The notes beneath the pieces were generated by a model. That model did not search any database. It was not told the origin of the DNA and was given only the letters and a program-made list of their open reading frames with translations. 64,000 nucleotides of DNA from Agelaius tricolor (Eukaryota > Chordata > Aves > Passeriformes > Icteridae), in assembly GCA_023055355.1 (NCBI GenBank), contig JALJCS010000001.1, positions 79,834,881-79,898,880 of the forward strand, given 5' to 3'. A program made the position numbers and the translations under genes. Position 1 is the first letter of the stretch. Each line of letters opens with the position of its first letter. Positions 46,572 to 59,296 of this stretch are shown piece after piece.

Positions 46572-49500
46572 CTGCAAAAGGAAGTAACCACTTTAGTTAC
46601 CAGTAAACCTGCGCAGTTCCAAGCTCCAGGGGATTGCTTTTGTGCTCCTTTCCCACAGGTGCAATGGAGCTTTGTATGTGCCATGCTTAAGGTGAGGAAT
46701 TCACCACTGAGAATCTGCTCTGCTTCTTGTTTCAGGTTGCCTAATGTAATTAACACTGAGAATTCATGCCTGTGCTGTTACGAACTTGTAGCATTTTTGC
46801 TACAGCAACTCATCTCTGTCTTCCCTTTGTGCAATGGGACCCATGCTTGCTGGTTTTAGGCTGTTTTGAAGGCCTGCTACCTCATTTATTGCTTTAGCCT
46901 AAATTCTTTTGAATTGTCATTCAAGATATGGGGAAGGAGAAAGCAAGTACTGCTGCTTGTTGAAGGCCTAGTTAATTATAAATGACAACCTTTTACAGAG
47001 GACGGAGGTGTGACAGTCCTAGGTCTTAGTTCCAAATTAATTTTTCTTGCTTGTGTTGATCTGAATGTTTATAATAGATTTTAAGCTTTTTATGTAGGCG
47101 AACAGCCATAATTGAGCAGACCTGTTTTGTTCTGGTAGCTGTAAACATCAGATGCTTCAACAGAAAATATAAGCAATCTCTCTGCATCTGCATCATAATC
47201 TGAGCCTACCCACCTAATCCAGTCTGTAACCAGCTGGCATTAGAGCTGCATCCAGGACTCCTATCATTGCAAGATGGGAGCAGATGCATGCTCTAACCTC
47301 AGGACAGTGGAAGTGTTCATTCAGCTAAGCTGAGAGAAGCTACAGCATGTGCACTTGTGGTCCAAATACATACATCCATTATACTTGCTGCTGCAACTTC
47401 ATCCAGGTGTTTGAAGACCACGTTCAGGACGTCTCTCAGGCGCTTCACAGACTTCCTGTTTGGCTGCAGCAGCATTGCTTGGAAATTCACAGGGAGGCCG
47501 TACCTTGGAACACAACATACCTGATCATCTGCTGGGAAGGGCCACAGCTGTCTGCTCGTGCCCTTCTCCCCCTCAGCCTCCAGATATGCCAGGTTGTGTG
47601 TTGCAGAAACAACACTGCCTCCTTATTGGAAAGCCTTTTCTTTTTGAAGCCAAAAGTCAACTAAACAGTGTCTTTCTGTTTTCCCCTTCCCTGTAAGTAC
47701 CCCCAAAAAATCGTTTTTCACCAGATTTGTATGTCACCTTTTTTGTGTTTTGTGGACGTCTATATTGTCTGCTGTGAGCTTCTGGAATGGAGTGTGTAAG
47801 GCACACACCTCGAGCAAGACAAAACAAGGTGTGTAAGGGTTCTTCCCACAAAGAAACTGCACCAGGAAGAGAGCTGTACATTTTGACTTCCCCAGGAATC
47901 TCTGCCTGCACTCTGTGTGTACTCACCTCAGGACAGATTCAACAAAAACTCTCAAGGCTTTCACATGAATCCAAGCCACAAATGCTTCACTGAAGTTCAC
48001 CTTCAGCCAGCGTAGTAAGGGGCCCTGTGAGACCAGAACAGTGCTGTGATCCCCTCGCTGAGTGAAGCAGCTCCATAGCCAGCACTGCCACTGAGGCCAT
48101 CATGGACTGCTGGGATACTTCCCAGGCAGCCTGATAGTAGCTCCCACTCTATCAGAAACTCAAGTGACCTTGGCCAAATCATTATTATTTTTAATTATAA
48201 TAATTTTATTATTATCATTATATATGCCTCAGTTTTATGGGCTAAATGGAGCTCACCAGGTACAGTTGGAACCATAAAGCCATTTCCGAGAGAGGTGTTT
48301 AGGCATCCTGGTAGCAAAGGCTGCCACTATGTGGGCCACCAACTCACAAGGTGGTACTTACATATTGTTGCTTCTTGTCAGAAGCTAATTTCATCAGCTC
48401 TTCCTTTTCACATTTCAGTTCCTTTTCATCATAATAAAATTCTCGAACCATGAACCTACAATTGAATGACATTTTGCTCTCACAAGCCTTAGTCCAGGCA
48501 ATGTGAAACTCATTTCTTTTTTCCGAGGAGAAGCAAGTATGGGAAGTTGCTAGCCATTTAAGCCATTTAACAAGTTAAAGTATGGGGAGGGTAGGAGTTG
48601 AAATCACCCCCAGAAGGCCAGCAGAATGAGAGCAGAAAGGGCAATTCCAGGATCTGTAACTTGGAGCTTAAAGAACAGGATCACTCATTCTGCTACCACA
48701 GCTCCTTCCCACCCTGCCTTCTCAATGGCTTTAGGACCAACAGAAACACAAGCAGTCAAGAAGTCCTAAAACCAGTGATGGATTCAGCATCCTGCACACA
48801 CAACAAGCCTCACCTGATCCTCATCTCTTGCTAGCCTGCCCTGCCCAGCAGTCAGGGCTTCTTACCTGTTCTCCCTGGCTTTAGCCTTAAAGTCATCCAT
48901 CACTTTTCTAAATAAGGTCACAGTGAAGAGTCCTCCCTCTGCATCCTCAGCAATCATTCTGTGGGAGGGAAATCCACTGCTGTGATTTGACATGGCAAAT
49001 CCCTCATCCCTTTTTTACCTACCTCATCTTCCCCTTTTGCAATTCTTTCTATTTTCATTTATGATATTGAACAACACTCTGCTTTTTCAAAACCTCTGTG
49101 ACAGAAATAGTGAACAACGACTTTACTTACAATGGCTACTCTATCTCAATGTAAAACTCAATTGGTTTAGTTCCTGAGCCCACTGAATACACACACATCC
49201 TGCCTGTCTGATTTTTCTGTGTTTCCTGGTAACATTCCCCCACCTTTACAGGCACTTGTGTTTATATCACAGGCAGTAGACAAGACAGCTTGTTTCTTTC
49301 TCTATGCTTTCCACCTTCTGCATTTCAGGTAATACCGTGGTCAGCTTTTGTGCCCTGGACTGGATTTCATAGTCTGCATGAGCTGAGTAATGGAATATTT
49401 AAGTCCTAGGAAAGATTTTTTTACCCAAGGTGAAAGGATGAGTTAATATGGTTTTGCTAGTTCAAATGACAGTATGCTGAATTATTCTATGCTACAACAG

Positions 49501-52500
49501 GAAGCAATTAAAATGCAGATTTAGTGTTTCATCTTTTTATAAAGTACTTTCCATAAAGCTCTATATGATTGCATATGTCTGAACTATACCTCAATTAATG
49601 TAATAAATTGCCTGTTTTACACAAAAACAAGCAACAGTCTGGTTGAAAGTAAAAACAAATAGATTACTGGAAAAGAAAAGCTAATTGTAAAAAAACCTGA
49701 CCTTTCTTTCATCTGTACTTTCCTTCAACAAACTAATTTCTATTTGAATTGCAAATACATTAATGTGGAGCCTATGCATTTAGACTAGTGATTTCCTCTA
49801 GGACCCACCAGTCTGAGGGGCTGAAACAAGACAGGGATCTCTGAAACAAACACAGAGCTTAATTTGGAATTTCACTTACTTGGTGGAGCGAGGTACTACC
49901 ATATCTGAGAGTGATTCATAGGTCTTCTGCCACTGTACGTAGCTTGACCTTTGAGCAACACAAAGCACAGTAAATACCATATACTGGAAAGCAAATTTTG
50001 ATATATGTAGTTAATTATGCTAATAACTTAGGGTAGAAGGGTTGAACTCTTTGTGCTTGGTTATGTCATTAAAATGCATTAAGCCTCTCCTTATCCTTTC
50101 CTCTCCTAGTCACCAGCTGAGGAGATGCTTCCCTCAATACTACAGCCTCAGTCTTCACTTTGGATCTTGGCTTGAGGAACGGTCAGTATCAGGAAACTGA
50201 TGGTGGGAAGAATGTGGCATATACTTCCAGGCTGCCACACAGTGTCCCAGGCTCCAGGGCCCCTGCACAAGCTGCTCTGGTCCATGGGTAGGTGTGCTAC
50301 ATCTGCTATGTGCAATCCCAGAGCTGATCTGGTGCTAGACTGCACTCATGGTGAATGCCAGCCCTGTGAGAAAGGGAACAAGGGTATGGTAGGAGTTTGC
50401 AAAGAGAGAAATCTCTTTTTAGTGTGAATAAACTCACATAATGAAGTCAATAAACGTACATCAGATAGCTTTTTGTGACCTGTTTCTCAGAGACAGAAGA
50501 GTGATGGTGCCGTATGTGTGTGTTGGGACAGGGCTATACGGAGAGGAAAAGTTTTGTGTAGGGCTCTGAGGAGAACATGGTGTAACTTCCCCATTGTTAG
50601 CAGTCATCCTATGTATGGCCACTTACAAAGGTACAGACAGCAGAGAAAGATTGTGAGTTGAACAGGTCTAATTCCTTTTAGAGACTGGCTAGGCTGCAGT
50701 CAAAATCTGGTTTTCTTTTAGTTCATACTATTCCTATCAGGAGATTGAGAACCCACTTGTAACCATGAAGAACCCTCAGGCCAATTGTCCTGCTCCAGCT
50801 TTGGCGCAGTCTTTATCTCCCTCTTTTGTGCTAGCACCACTCTTGGCAGAAATTGTTCTTTCTTCTTTGCTAAGGGCTCCACCTGTGTCCCAGCAGGGCA
50901 CTCATGGGCACTCATGAGCTGCCCCAACCTGACCAGGTGTGGTTGTGGTGTTTAGGCCTGGGACACAGTGCCACCCACTGCTGCCTTACTTTGGCACCAC
51001 GACGAGCAGCGTGATAAGATACTCAGAATTGAGAACAAAGTCTTCTTTGTGCACAATGTCTGCCAGGGTCCGGGTCAGCAGATTTCCCCTACAGTGAAGA
51101 AGACAAAGTAAAAATAACAGTAGCAGGAACTCAGCAGTGGAACATTGGGGTCATTGTGCTGTTGGTGGAGATGCTAATCTATACTGGGGTAGAAGAAGGC
51201 CCAGGAAGAGGTGGCTAAAGGACACAGCTACACTTCTTAAATAGCTGTTTTGTTATTTTTACTGCAACTAAAAGACTCAAAAAGTAACTAATACTAAAGG
51301 ACACAATATTGGTGACTAGTAGGTGTGGGATCTCAGCACATCGTTCCCGATGTCCAGAGATGCCAGGAGAACCCTTGGGGGTCTCGAAAACCCTGGAATG
51401 TTGCCAAGAGTGTTTGGTGGCTTGATTTTGATCCATCCACAGAAGTAACAAGAGTCTGAGGACAAGAGAATCACTTTAGAGTACAAGGTGTAAAAGAGAC
51501 ACATTTAGAGGGTGAGATATAGACTTTAAGGTTTTTGGTACAGGGGGGTTATGGAGACAAGATGGAGAGATCGGGGCGTGTCTTGTCCTTCTTCTTTCTT
51601 CTTCTTGTCCTCCATCTCCTGTGATGATGTTGGCACTTAGAGATTGGTTTCTGGTGAAGGTGCACTTGCCAACATGGGCGAAAAGCATTGGGAAATAAAG
51701 GTAAATATTGTATACGTAGGTTTTAGTATAAAAAGACACGACCGCCCCGTGGGTGGTCAGAGAGTGCCTGTGACTGCCTGCAGATCAGACCTCTGTTGGG
51801 CAGACAGAAAAATTTTGTAGATAAGAAATAATAAACAACCTGAAGACCGAAAGCTGAAGAGTCCAGACTCATCCTTTGCATCGCGCCCACCAAAGAACCA
51901 CTCTACCCGTGTCGGGGCAGAGACAGACAGCCGGACCCGACAAGTAGGAAGCCAGTTTATGCCCTTTATGTAAAACACACCATTCTGCTGCTATTGTTTT
52001 TACAGTAAGGGTGTAAATACTTGGGAAGTGCACATCTACTCCCAGTCATCACCACATCTTGTGGGAAGCACCTGCTCTCTCAGGAAGCCTGTTGAGCTGC
52101 TTGTGTGACTGTGCTGCAGGCAGAGTGAGCCATGTATGTACAGACCTAAGCCATCACAGCAACCTGGCATTCCTGGACTGCTGCGGACCAGCACGCTGAG
52201 ACACTCCTGCTGAACAGCAGGGAGAGCAGCAGTCTCATGCACAGGTGGGACCTGCAGGAGGTCTCCACACACTGAGCCCACCTGATCACATTAATTCCTA
52301 GGACATGTAGATAGCCAGGGCTGGCTGTATGTGGCTGGAAAGCACCAGGTGTGAAAAGGAGCTGCCCTCCCTGTCACTGGGCAGGAGTGAAGAAGGACCT
52401 AAACTAATAGGTTTGGGTTTGAGGTTCCCTGGGCCAGTCTAAATATTAACTAACTGGCTGGTAACTTATTCAATGTTTTTCAACCCAAGCTATTTGGCAC

Positions 52501-55500
52501 TGGTGGACACCAGAGTTGAGAGCATTTAAAGATGGATGGAATGATGACAAGGAGGATTGTTCCTGGCCATGAGGTCTCCATTCTTCTCCCTCTGTAAATT
52601 GCTGGAGCCCTGGCCAGCAGGCAGCCACCTGTGCCCTGTGCCCAATCCTGAGTAGGAACAATAGTATATACGAGCATGTGTTGGGTGAGGGCTTGCACAG
52701 CATCATCTAAGTTGTTTTAAATTTACTACTTACTGGATTTTACCATTCTCCCTAGTAATATCCTAGAAAAAAACCCAGGTGTCACCACTGACACAGGCAA
52801 AGACCATAAGCAGATGAAGACAGGAGAGAGAACATTTGGGAAGCCTGAACAGTGCATTACCTGAACCAACAGAAGAAAAAAAAGAAAACAAAAATATAAA
52901 AGTGGGATGCTGATGAGGTGCAGGATCAAGCAAAACAAAGCTGTTTCCTTTGGGAGCTTTGCAAATGCTGTTCAGAACATAGGGCACAGCTCCATGTGGC
53001 AAAGGAACCCACCAGTTGACACAGCTCATCTAATTTCTGACTCCCTGAAGTCCCATCAGAGCAAAACAGTTGACTTTTTCCAAGACTGCCTGCTCACAGT
53101 GTCAATGAAATCCTATTAGGAACTTCAGTCTCCCTGAGCTGATTTTGAGATATGCTGACCACACCAGCTACCACCTGTTCTCACTGGATCTCTAAATGCT
53201 GAGCATGTTCTGAAGCTGGAAAAGTTGTTCCCACCAGAACACAGCAATGGGTGTGAGCACACACTGCCCGCATTTCAGCCACACAACAGCATCCCCAATG
53301 CAAAATACTTACATCGTTTTCTTCTCCAGGTTTTGCAAATTTCCTTTAATGTTGTTGTACGCAGCCGATCGGGTCTTCAGGTCTGCTTCTATTTGAGTCA
53401 CTTGCTAAAACGAAGTGAAAAAAGGGAGTCAATGCAGTGCTTGAGGCCTTGTTCTCACCTCTGTCCCACAACTACCACCTTAACACAGAGACACAGCTGC
53501 CAGCTCTCCTAAAACCACCGGCCTGTGGCCAAGAGAGCCAGGGTCAGAGCTCCCCTGGGACAAAGGCCTCTGCAGAAAGTAGGGTTCAGTCAGCTGTTGC
53601 TGTTGGTGTGCTAGAGCTGTACCTAAGGGGCATGTTCATGGTTTTATTTGTTACCTACATTGAACAACAGCACATCACGCCTTTCTGAATGAACTGACAG
53701 TGTAAATAATTCATTTAGCCTGAAGGCTTTTGATTTAATGTCAGACTAACAATTTCATGAAGAACACCTCTGTAGTGGAGAATATGGCAGTATATATAAA
53801 AAAAAAAAAAGAAAATGACAATGGAAGGGATTAAAGTGCACAAAACATATCAATGTACTCTACTGAATCTGATAAAGGACCATATACTTACAGACTGAAT
53901 AGATTTCAATATATGTATCATTATTTTAATTTTTACTGCAATAGTAATATCAACTGCTTCAGTACAAAGTGTGTGCTTCTGAGCTTGTTCCTGCCTAAAC
54001 CAAAGGCAAAGGCTCCTCTCCCACCATGAGGGGAGGGATCACAACCAGTCAAAAGACACACTTCCCCATGCTGACATCATAAAATCTGGAGTACACCTTA
54101 CCTTTGCTAATGCTTCTGATATATTCTTCAGCGGCTGCTTTATGGGGTATTTGGCCATGTCCCACTCAAACCGTGTCAAGTAGCTAATGAGGTCAACTGA
54201 AAATAAAGAGAGATGTATGAAAGCAGATAGTGTACCAGATGGCAGGTCAAGCTTTGGGGAGTAGTCCCCAGCTATAGCTTAGGCATAGCTCTGATTAACT
54301 TTAGAGCATTAACCAGAAGCCCACTTCTCAATTCTTATAGAGATTTGATCTAGATCAAATATGCACAGATCCTATGCCCAATCTAATCAACTTCCTAAAC
54401 ATCTCCAAAAGTTAAAAGTTAAACCAAAAATCTTTTTTGCATTACACCTAACAGTACAGAGAAAGTGTAAAATTATCTGTATCAGTGGGACACAGCAGTG
54501 TACAGCTACTCTTCTTCACAGTAAAAACAGTTCAGTGTAATCTCAATCTAGATTTCTGCAATATGCCTGAATTTAATCCCAGCAACAGCTATCAGAAAAA
54601 TACTTTGTGCCTGGGATCAGCAGTAATATTCAGGGTTGCTGAGAGCCTGATCAAAGGTACTAAGACCATAACAGATGTCACTTCTCTGTGATTCAGTCAA
54701 GTGCTCACTAGAAATCAAACAAATGCAGGTGTGATGAGGAATTCCTCATTGACTTCGCACACAGAGGTCCCCATTTCACACAAAGCTAGAAGCTATTTAT
54801 ATAATGGATAAATCCAGTCACAGCATCCAAGAACAGAAATTCACAGCAAGGACCTGTGCATGCAACCCCCAAAATAAAGCACCCTTGGACCACAGGGACC
54901 CACAGCATCTTTCCAGAATGAAGGGGAAATGAACACATACAACACCCAGCTCCTAGAACAAGGTTTTCCCGTTTCACTGTTTGAAGATCAAGGGCTCTTA
55001 ATGTTAGGAAACATTAAGGCTTACATTATGGTACCAAATAAAAAATTCTCCTCCAGCAGCTCATGAAATCAAACAGTTCTTTGTCTGAGTCCTGAGAGCC
55101 TTTGGATGCTGAACTCACCACTACAGAGTGTTCTTGCAGACCTTTCTAGGATGGGGTAAAGTCATGCATCCTGCCACAATGAGAAGGGCTGGAACTGCCC
55201 CCCCAGAAAGTTAGGGAGACAAGGGGAAGGCAGCAGGCAGGGTCTCAAGGTCTAGACAAGGAGGCCAGAGGCATGTCACCTAAAGGGTGGGCTTCCTTCC
55301 AGACCAGGAGAGTAGATATGGAGAATGTCTGGGAAGTTGCTCTAAGGTGATAGGGAGCAAAACAAGGTCAAGGTGACAAGTAAAAGGACATGCATGCTGG
55401 GGCACTTCAGTGTTCTTTGCTGCCTTGTTCAGAGAGTTAATTCAGTCCCACAGCAAGGTCTGAGCACAATTTCTTATGGGCTAGACTTTGAGGTTTAGGG

Positions 55501-58316
55501 GAAAACTTTTTGAACCAAGATGCCTGAGAAGGAATGTGAAAAACTGTGTAATTGCCATACTACCAGGCTGAGGGTACTCTGCAGTCTCATGTGATACTGA
55601 ATACCCTTGGCAGGAGAGCACTATCCTTTCCATGGGCTTCTCTCACCCCACAACAGAGTCAGTTTACCCTATTAGATTTCCAAAGCATGGAAAATCTTAT
55701 GTTAGGAGAAATAGGCTTCTTAGCAAGAGATAAACTGCCTGGAAGGCAGAGAGCACTTGCCATGGCAGTGTTCTCCCCCTCTTGCAAAACCACAGCTGTG
55801 TCAACGTCCCCCACATTCAATGGTCAAGAGTCATAGGGCAAAGATCCAACCCTTCCTGCTAATACCCCATCAGGAACGAGCAAATTTTCCTGCACAGGGA
55901 GGGTGTAGAAAAGGGGCAAAACAGCAGAAGACTGGGAGAGCTATGACACAGCTGCTGCATGCACAGTTCTCTGTTGATGCTTGCTCGTGATCTCTGTGGG
56001 GAAGGCAGACAGGTCAAAAATACTTCAGCAACAAAGTTCACACAGCATTTTCAGCATAGGGTACACAAGGATTTCACAGGCTCTTTAAAGACAGACACTG
56101 ACCGATTTATAGCTGATGAGATATAAAAGTTCCCTGAAGAACCTCACATGTCCTTTCTATCCTCACATTCCTTGAATCTCAGCAGCATCCAAATGTTGGG
56201 TAGTTGAGCACTGCATGAGTTCTCAGCCCAGTTTTTCAAGCTCACTCCTGAGTGAGCCTGCCAGTGGTAGCTGGCACTGGTGCAGGTTAGTTAAGCAGCC
56301 TGATCCTGGGGATGGAACAAACTACTGTGAACTGGCACAGCTGTCTTTAAAATGCCAAGCAGCCCCAGCACCCTGATGCTCCTGGAATGTCATCCCTCAT
56401 TTATGGAACCTGTTGAGTCACTTCTAAAAGGCTTCACACAGCTGCCCACCCAGGAGAGATTATTCCTACCAGCTCACAGCTGCCCAGGGAACCCACAGCC
56501 TGCATGTCTCACAATCTAACTTACATACCAGCTCTAAAACACAATGTTAAATACTTCCTCTCCAAAACACTCAATTCTTCAAAATTGTTATGCTTCTCAT
56601 TTTGCTTTGTTTTGGGCTCACTATAAGGAATGGCTCCACCACTTACCAAATTTTTTAATTCATTTAGGTTTAACATTTCCATAAATGGAAGAGAATTTGG
56701 TACGAATCTTTGAAGGACAGCTTTACTTACATTTCAAGAAAGGTTGTTTATGCTGTTATGATATATTAAAAGTTTCTATATTACACAAGCACACATTTCC
56801 CTCTATAAGAGGAAAATTTGCATGTGGCTGCTTTCAACTGTTATCCACTGGAAAGCTGAGTGTGTGTGTGTGTGTGTGTGTGTGCAAGTTCATGTAACTA
56901 AAAGTGCTGTATTTTTTACTATTTTGCATTTTTGTTCCTAAAAATCTAGCAAAAAAACTTTTTAGACACATAGACACTACCAACTGCTATTGGGGTTATA
57001 TACACATGAGCTAAAGCCAGTGTTACTTAAAACAATCTTGGGATGGTCAAATAGTATGAAATAGGACTGTGCAACAAGAAATCATGTCTTATAATTTTGT
57101 TTCTGATTTCACAGCTGCAAGAAAGTGTTCAACTTTATAGTTCTTTTACTAATCAGAAAGGGAAGGAGGAAGAATTGGTCCAGTAAAGTTGCTGATGCTT
57201 ATGAAGACTGACACTGGAATATATTAGGGGAATCCTCATATACTAAAGCTAACTTCATTTTTTAAGATGCCGTCAGTAATCTTAAAAAGATTAATGCCCT
57301 AATTCAATATGATTTGTTTGGATGACCAAACCCAGGCAGAGAAATTAGTAAGACATGCAAGTAATTTCCATATCCTTCTAATAGAACACATGCAGAGCTG
57401 ATAGGGAAAAAATTGGTGTAAAAAGGGGAAACAAAGGAAATAAACGAAACCTGTTGTTTCTCAAGTCATAGGGATATCGTGATCAAGCTATGAGGTTGTT
57501 ACTTGAGAAATCCATCGTAACCTGATCACTGTATCTCTACAACCAGACCAAGACTTGTGTCTAGCACTAATATACACAAATGCATGCATGTAACAACACC
57601 ACAACCATCAGTCCTCAACATACTTTGGAGACATTTCATTTTATCCTTTAGCCCTGAAACACAGTAAATGGGATTATTGTATTTCTTGAACATTTGCAGC
57701 CATCAAGCATCAGTTTTATATCATTCAAGGACATTTCTAAAAGAACTTCCTCCCCATCCTTTATTAATACAGGTCTGAAGTACAACATTGCAGACAAAGG
57801 GAGATGGAGTGTACACTCTTACTTTATCCAAAAGCATCATGCTGTAAGTCTGTAATCAGTATGCATACCACATCCAATTTTGTTGTATTTTTCCAGAATA
57901 GCTGGGGAATGCAAATTACTGACAGATCACTGACAGTTGTCACACAACCATACAGAATGTGATTTAGGTGCCCTTAAGAAATCAAGCCCAGGCAGGGCAC
58001 AGGAGTGTGCTAAGTCATGTTAGGAGTGAACAAGGATGTCTCTTACTTTTATCTTCACTCCAAAGTCAGCTTCTGCTGAGAAAAATAGGAGCAGGCTAGA
58101 CACGTTCTTATAAAATGTTGCTGATGGTTGTCCTTTCTGAAGTGTGAGGGTTTCAATTCCACATATTCATATTCTGAAGCAAGCAAAAGCAGCATCAATG
58201 CATTTAAACCCCCACATTCACAGCACCTACCTCCATTGGCCAGAAGATTTTCCTGGACTTTGTCTTTTGAGTCCTCCATAACTTCTCCTATGTACTGGGC
58301 TATTTTCTTTATTACA
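46476..58316 (-). CDS. ATP6V1C2: ATP6V1C2 (V-ATPase V1 subunit C2), 3' ten coding exons; 5' end outside window
   Basis: Subunit C is a stator protein of the vacuolar H+-ATPase. It bridges peripheral stalks EG and the a subunit and is released when V1 and V0 dissociate; C2 is the tissue-restricted isoform in mammals. Minus-strand exons in transcript order are 58316-58231, 54196-54102, 53404-53313, 51088-50990, 49948-49880, 48958-48866, 48455-48362, 48024-47927, 47503-47374 and 46571-46476. All junctions are GT-AG with matching phases, giving 316 residues plus TAA. The first exon here begins with the last base of a codon. By family alignment about 66 N-terminal residues are missing; I searched the minus strand to 64000 without finding them. 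The C2 isoform is indicated by the block starting [13 protein letters not shown], by [10 protein letters not shown], by HLDEVAA and by the ending KIDLSLLD. The gene converges on PDIA6, as in other amniotes. Confidence 0.95.
47374..47503 (-). CDS. ATP6V1C2: ATP6V1C2 coding exon I
   Basis: Encodes [20 protein letters not shown] then [20 protein letters not shown] and IMD. The acceptor is ttccaag|G and the donor GAT|GTATGT. Confidence 0.96.
47927..48024 (-). CDS. ATP6V1C2: ATP6V1C2 coding exon H
   Basis: Encodes [20 protein letters not shown] then [13 protein letters not shown], the most conserved C-terminal block of subunit C. The acceptor is gtctcacag|GGC and the donor AG|GTGAGT. Confidence 0.97.
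48180..48223. repeat. AT-rich (ATT)n-like tract in ATP6V1C2 intron
   Basis: Degenerate ATT/TTA units in the intron between coding exons G and H. Confidence 0.8.
48362..48455 (-). CDS. ATP6V1C2: ATP6V1C2 coding exon G
   Basis: Encodes [20 protein letters not shown] then [12 protein letters not shown], a charged helical segment. The donor is TAT|GTAAGT. In mammals an alternatively spliced 46-residue insert follows this point; I see no convincing equivalent in the 337-bp intron. Confidence 0.95.
48866..48958 (-). CDS. ATP6V1C2: ATP6V1C2 coding exon F
   Basis: Encodes [20 protein letters not shown] then [10 protein letters not shown]. The [13 protein letters not shown] block is diagnostic for C2 over C1. 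The acceptor is cctcccacag|A and the donor AG|GTAAGA. Confidence 0.96.
49880..49948 (-). CDS. ATP6V1C2: ATP6V1C2 coding exon E
   Basis: Encodes [20 protein letters not shown] then STK. The acceptor is ctcaaag|G, with a weak pyrimidine tract, and the donor AA|GTAAGT. Confidence 0.95.
50990..51088 (-). CDS. ATP6V1C2: ATP6V1C2 coding exon D
   Basis: Encodes [20 protein letters not shown] then [13 protein letters not shown]. The acceptor is cactgtag|G and the donor AA|GTAAGG. Confidence 0.96.
51324..51942 (+). mobile_element. Solo LTR (619 bp, 6-bp duplication AGTAGG) in an ATP6V1C2 intron, antisense to the gene
   Basis: It begins TGTGGGATCTCAGCACATCG and ends CCGGACCCGACA, flanked by perfect AGTAGG copies at 51318-51323 and 51943-51948. 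A TATAAAAA box at about 51728 and AATAAA at 51830-51835 are ordered as U3-R-U5 on the + strand, opposite to ATP6V1C2. The many retained CpGs near the 3' end suggest a fairly young insertion. It lies between coding exons C and D. Confidence 0.9.
51949..53312. other. ATP6V1C2 intron, rest
   Basis: No exon or recognised repeat between the solo LTR and coding exon C. Confidence 0.5.
53313..53404 (-). CDS. ATP6V1C2: ATP6V1C2 coding exon C
   Basis: Encodes [20 protein letters not shown] then [11 protein letters not shown], part of the helical foot region. The acceptor is gttttag|CAA and the donor AT|GTAAGT, splitting the Met codon. Confidence 0.96.
54102..54196 (-). CDS. ATP6V1C2: ATP6V1C2 coding exon B
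   Basis: Encodes [20 protein letters not shown] then [12 protein letters not shown], the strongly conserved FEWDMAKYP block of subunit C. The acceptor is tattttcag|TT and the donor AAG|GTAAGG. Confidence 0.96.
54197..58230. other. ATP6V1C2 intron (4.0 kb)
   Basis: Large intron with no recognised exon. It includes a (TG)n microsatellite at 56861-56884. Confidence 0.5.
56861..56884. repeat. (TG)12 microsatellite
   Basis: Twelve uninterrupted TG units. Confidence 0.97.
58231..58316 (-). CDS. ATP6V1C2: ATP6V1C2 coding exon A (first in window)
   Basis: Encodes [20 protein letters not shown] then QENLLANG, matching the subunit C segment that starts near residue 67. The acceptor is cacttaag|T and the donor G|GTAGGT. 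Confidence 0.95.
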
Positions 58317-58969
58317 CTTAAGTGTAACAAAAGAAGCTTTGTTAGCAAAGAAACAAAATTATTAAAAAACAGTTTCACAGTGATCTAATAAACACAGAAA
58401 TGCCCAAACAAAACATTTCTGAAGAAAGGCAGGTTAATTTGCAATTCAAATTATAATAAAAAATCTAGGACACAATGCAGAACTAAATGTCTTACCTCTA
58501 AATACACTGATCTCTGCAAAAACAGAGGTAATGTCATTTTGCCTGTGTTCTGGACTTAGAGAATATCAAGATTCAGTCTTCTGTACACTCATTTTATGCA
58601 TAGGAGAAACCAGAAGGCAAGAATGGCAAGAAACTCATGTTTAAAACCCCCAAGGCAATGAAGGCAAAGGAGGCTACATAGAGACACTAAAGATCTGTTC
58701 CATAGGATGCTAAAGAAATCCTTAGAGCTCCCTGAGAAAAGGTTCTAGAAAATACTCAGGGGAAAATAGCAGTGTTATCTTGCTTGATGGGGAATTTTTT
58801 TCTTATTCCTTTTCTTTGCAGGACTCCTTCTCTCTTCTCTTTCAGCATGGTGGACAAGACACTCCTTTAAAGTGTAGGAGAGCTAGATTCAAATCCTTCC
58901 ACCCAGGCCAGAGTAGTGATTTGTGCAGAGACACCCCCCCACCCAGAGAACACAGTCTCCACTGTGCCA

Positions 58970-59276
58970 TGTAGGAGCATATAACATAAGTATATAAAGG
59001 TAGTATAGAAAGTAATCTTACCCCCTAAAGAGTTGCAGCTGAGCCCCAATTATTAGAGATTGGGAACAGGCCTGATTTTACCAGGCCACAGCTGTAGCCA
59101 ATCAGAAGAGTGTTATAAAAGAGTGGATCGGTTGGTTGAGGGGAGCTGGAGTCAGTTGGCTGCTGTGAGGACAAGGATGGGTTAGTGCCTAGAGGAGATG
59201 CCTACAAGAAACATCAAGGAGGTATGCAACCTTTGCAATGTAATGATAATAGAACGCTTGCACTATAATGACAACA
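58970..59276 (+). repeat. 5' LTR of the short element
   Basis: Starts TGTAGGAGCATATAAC and ends ATAATGACAACA. It contains CCAAT at about 59098 and TATAAAA at 59114-59120. It differs from the right LTR by small indels (for example extra 'gttgagggg' sequence), so the insertion is not recent. Confidence 0.88.
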
Positions 59277-59278
59277 AA

Positions 59279-59296
59279 TGGTGATCCTGACATGAT
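59279..59296 (+). other. Primer-binding site, tRNA-Trp type
   Basis: TGGTGATCCTGACATGAT begins two bases after the 5' LTR. The TGG complements the tRNA CCA end; the rest fits the tRNA-Trp 3' acceptor arm with three transitions. Confidence 0.75.

Noticed and set aside
48255..48330. Minus-strand open stretch with an AG acceptor and a GTGAGC donor
   Set aside because: Its length is not a multiple of three, so it cannot fit the phase-0 junctions around it, and it does not resemble the mammalian insert.
58496..58513. Possible 18-bp minus-strand microexon bounded by tttttgcag and gtaag
   Set aside because: Its translation does not match the subunit C segment expected at this point, and a known upstream exon should join the exon at 58316 directly.
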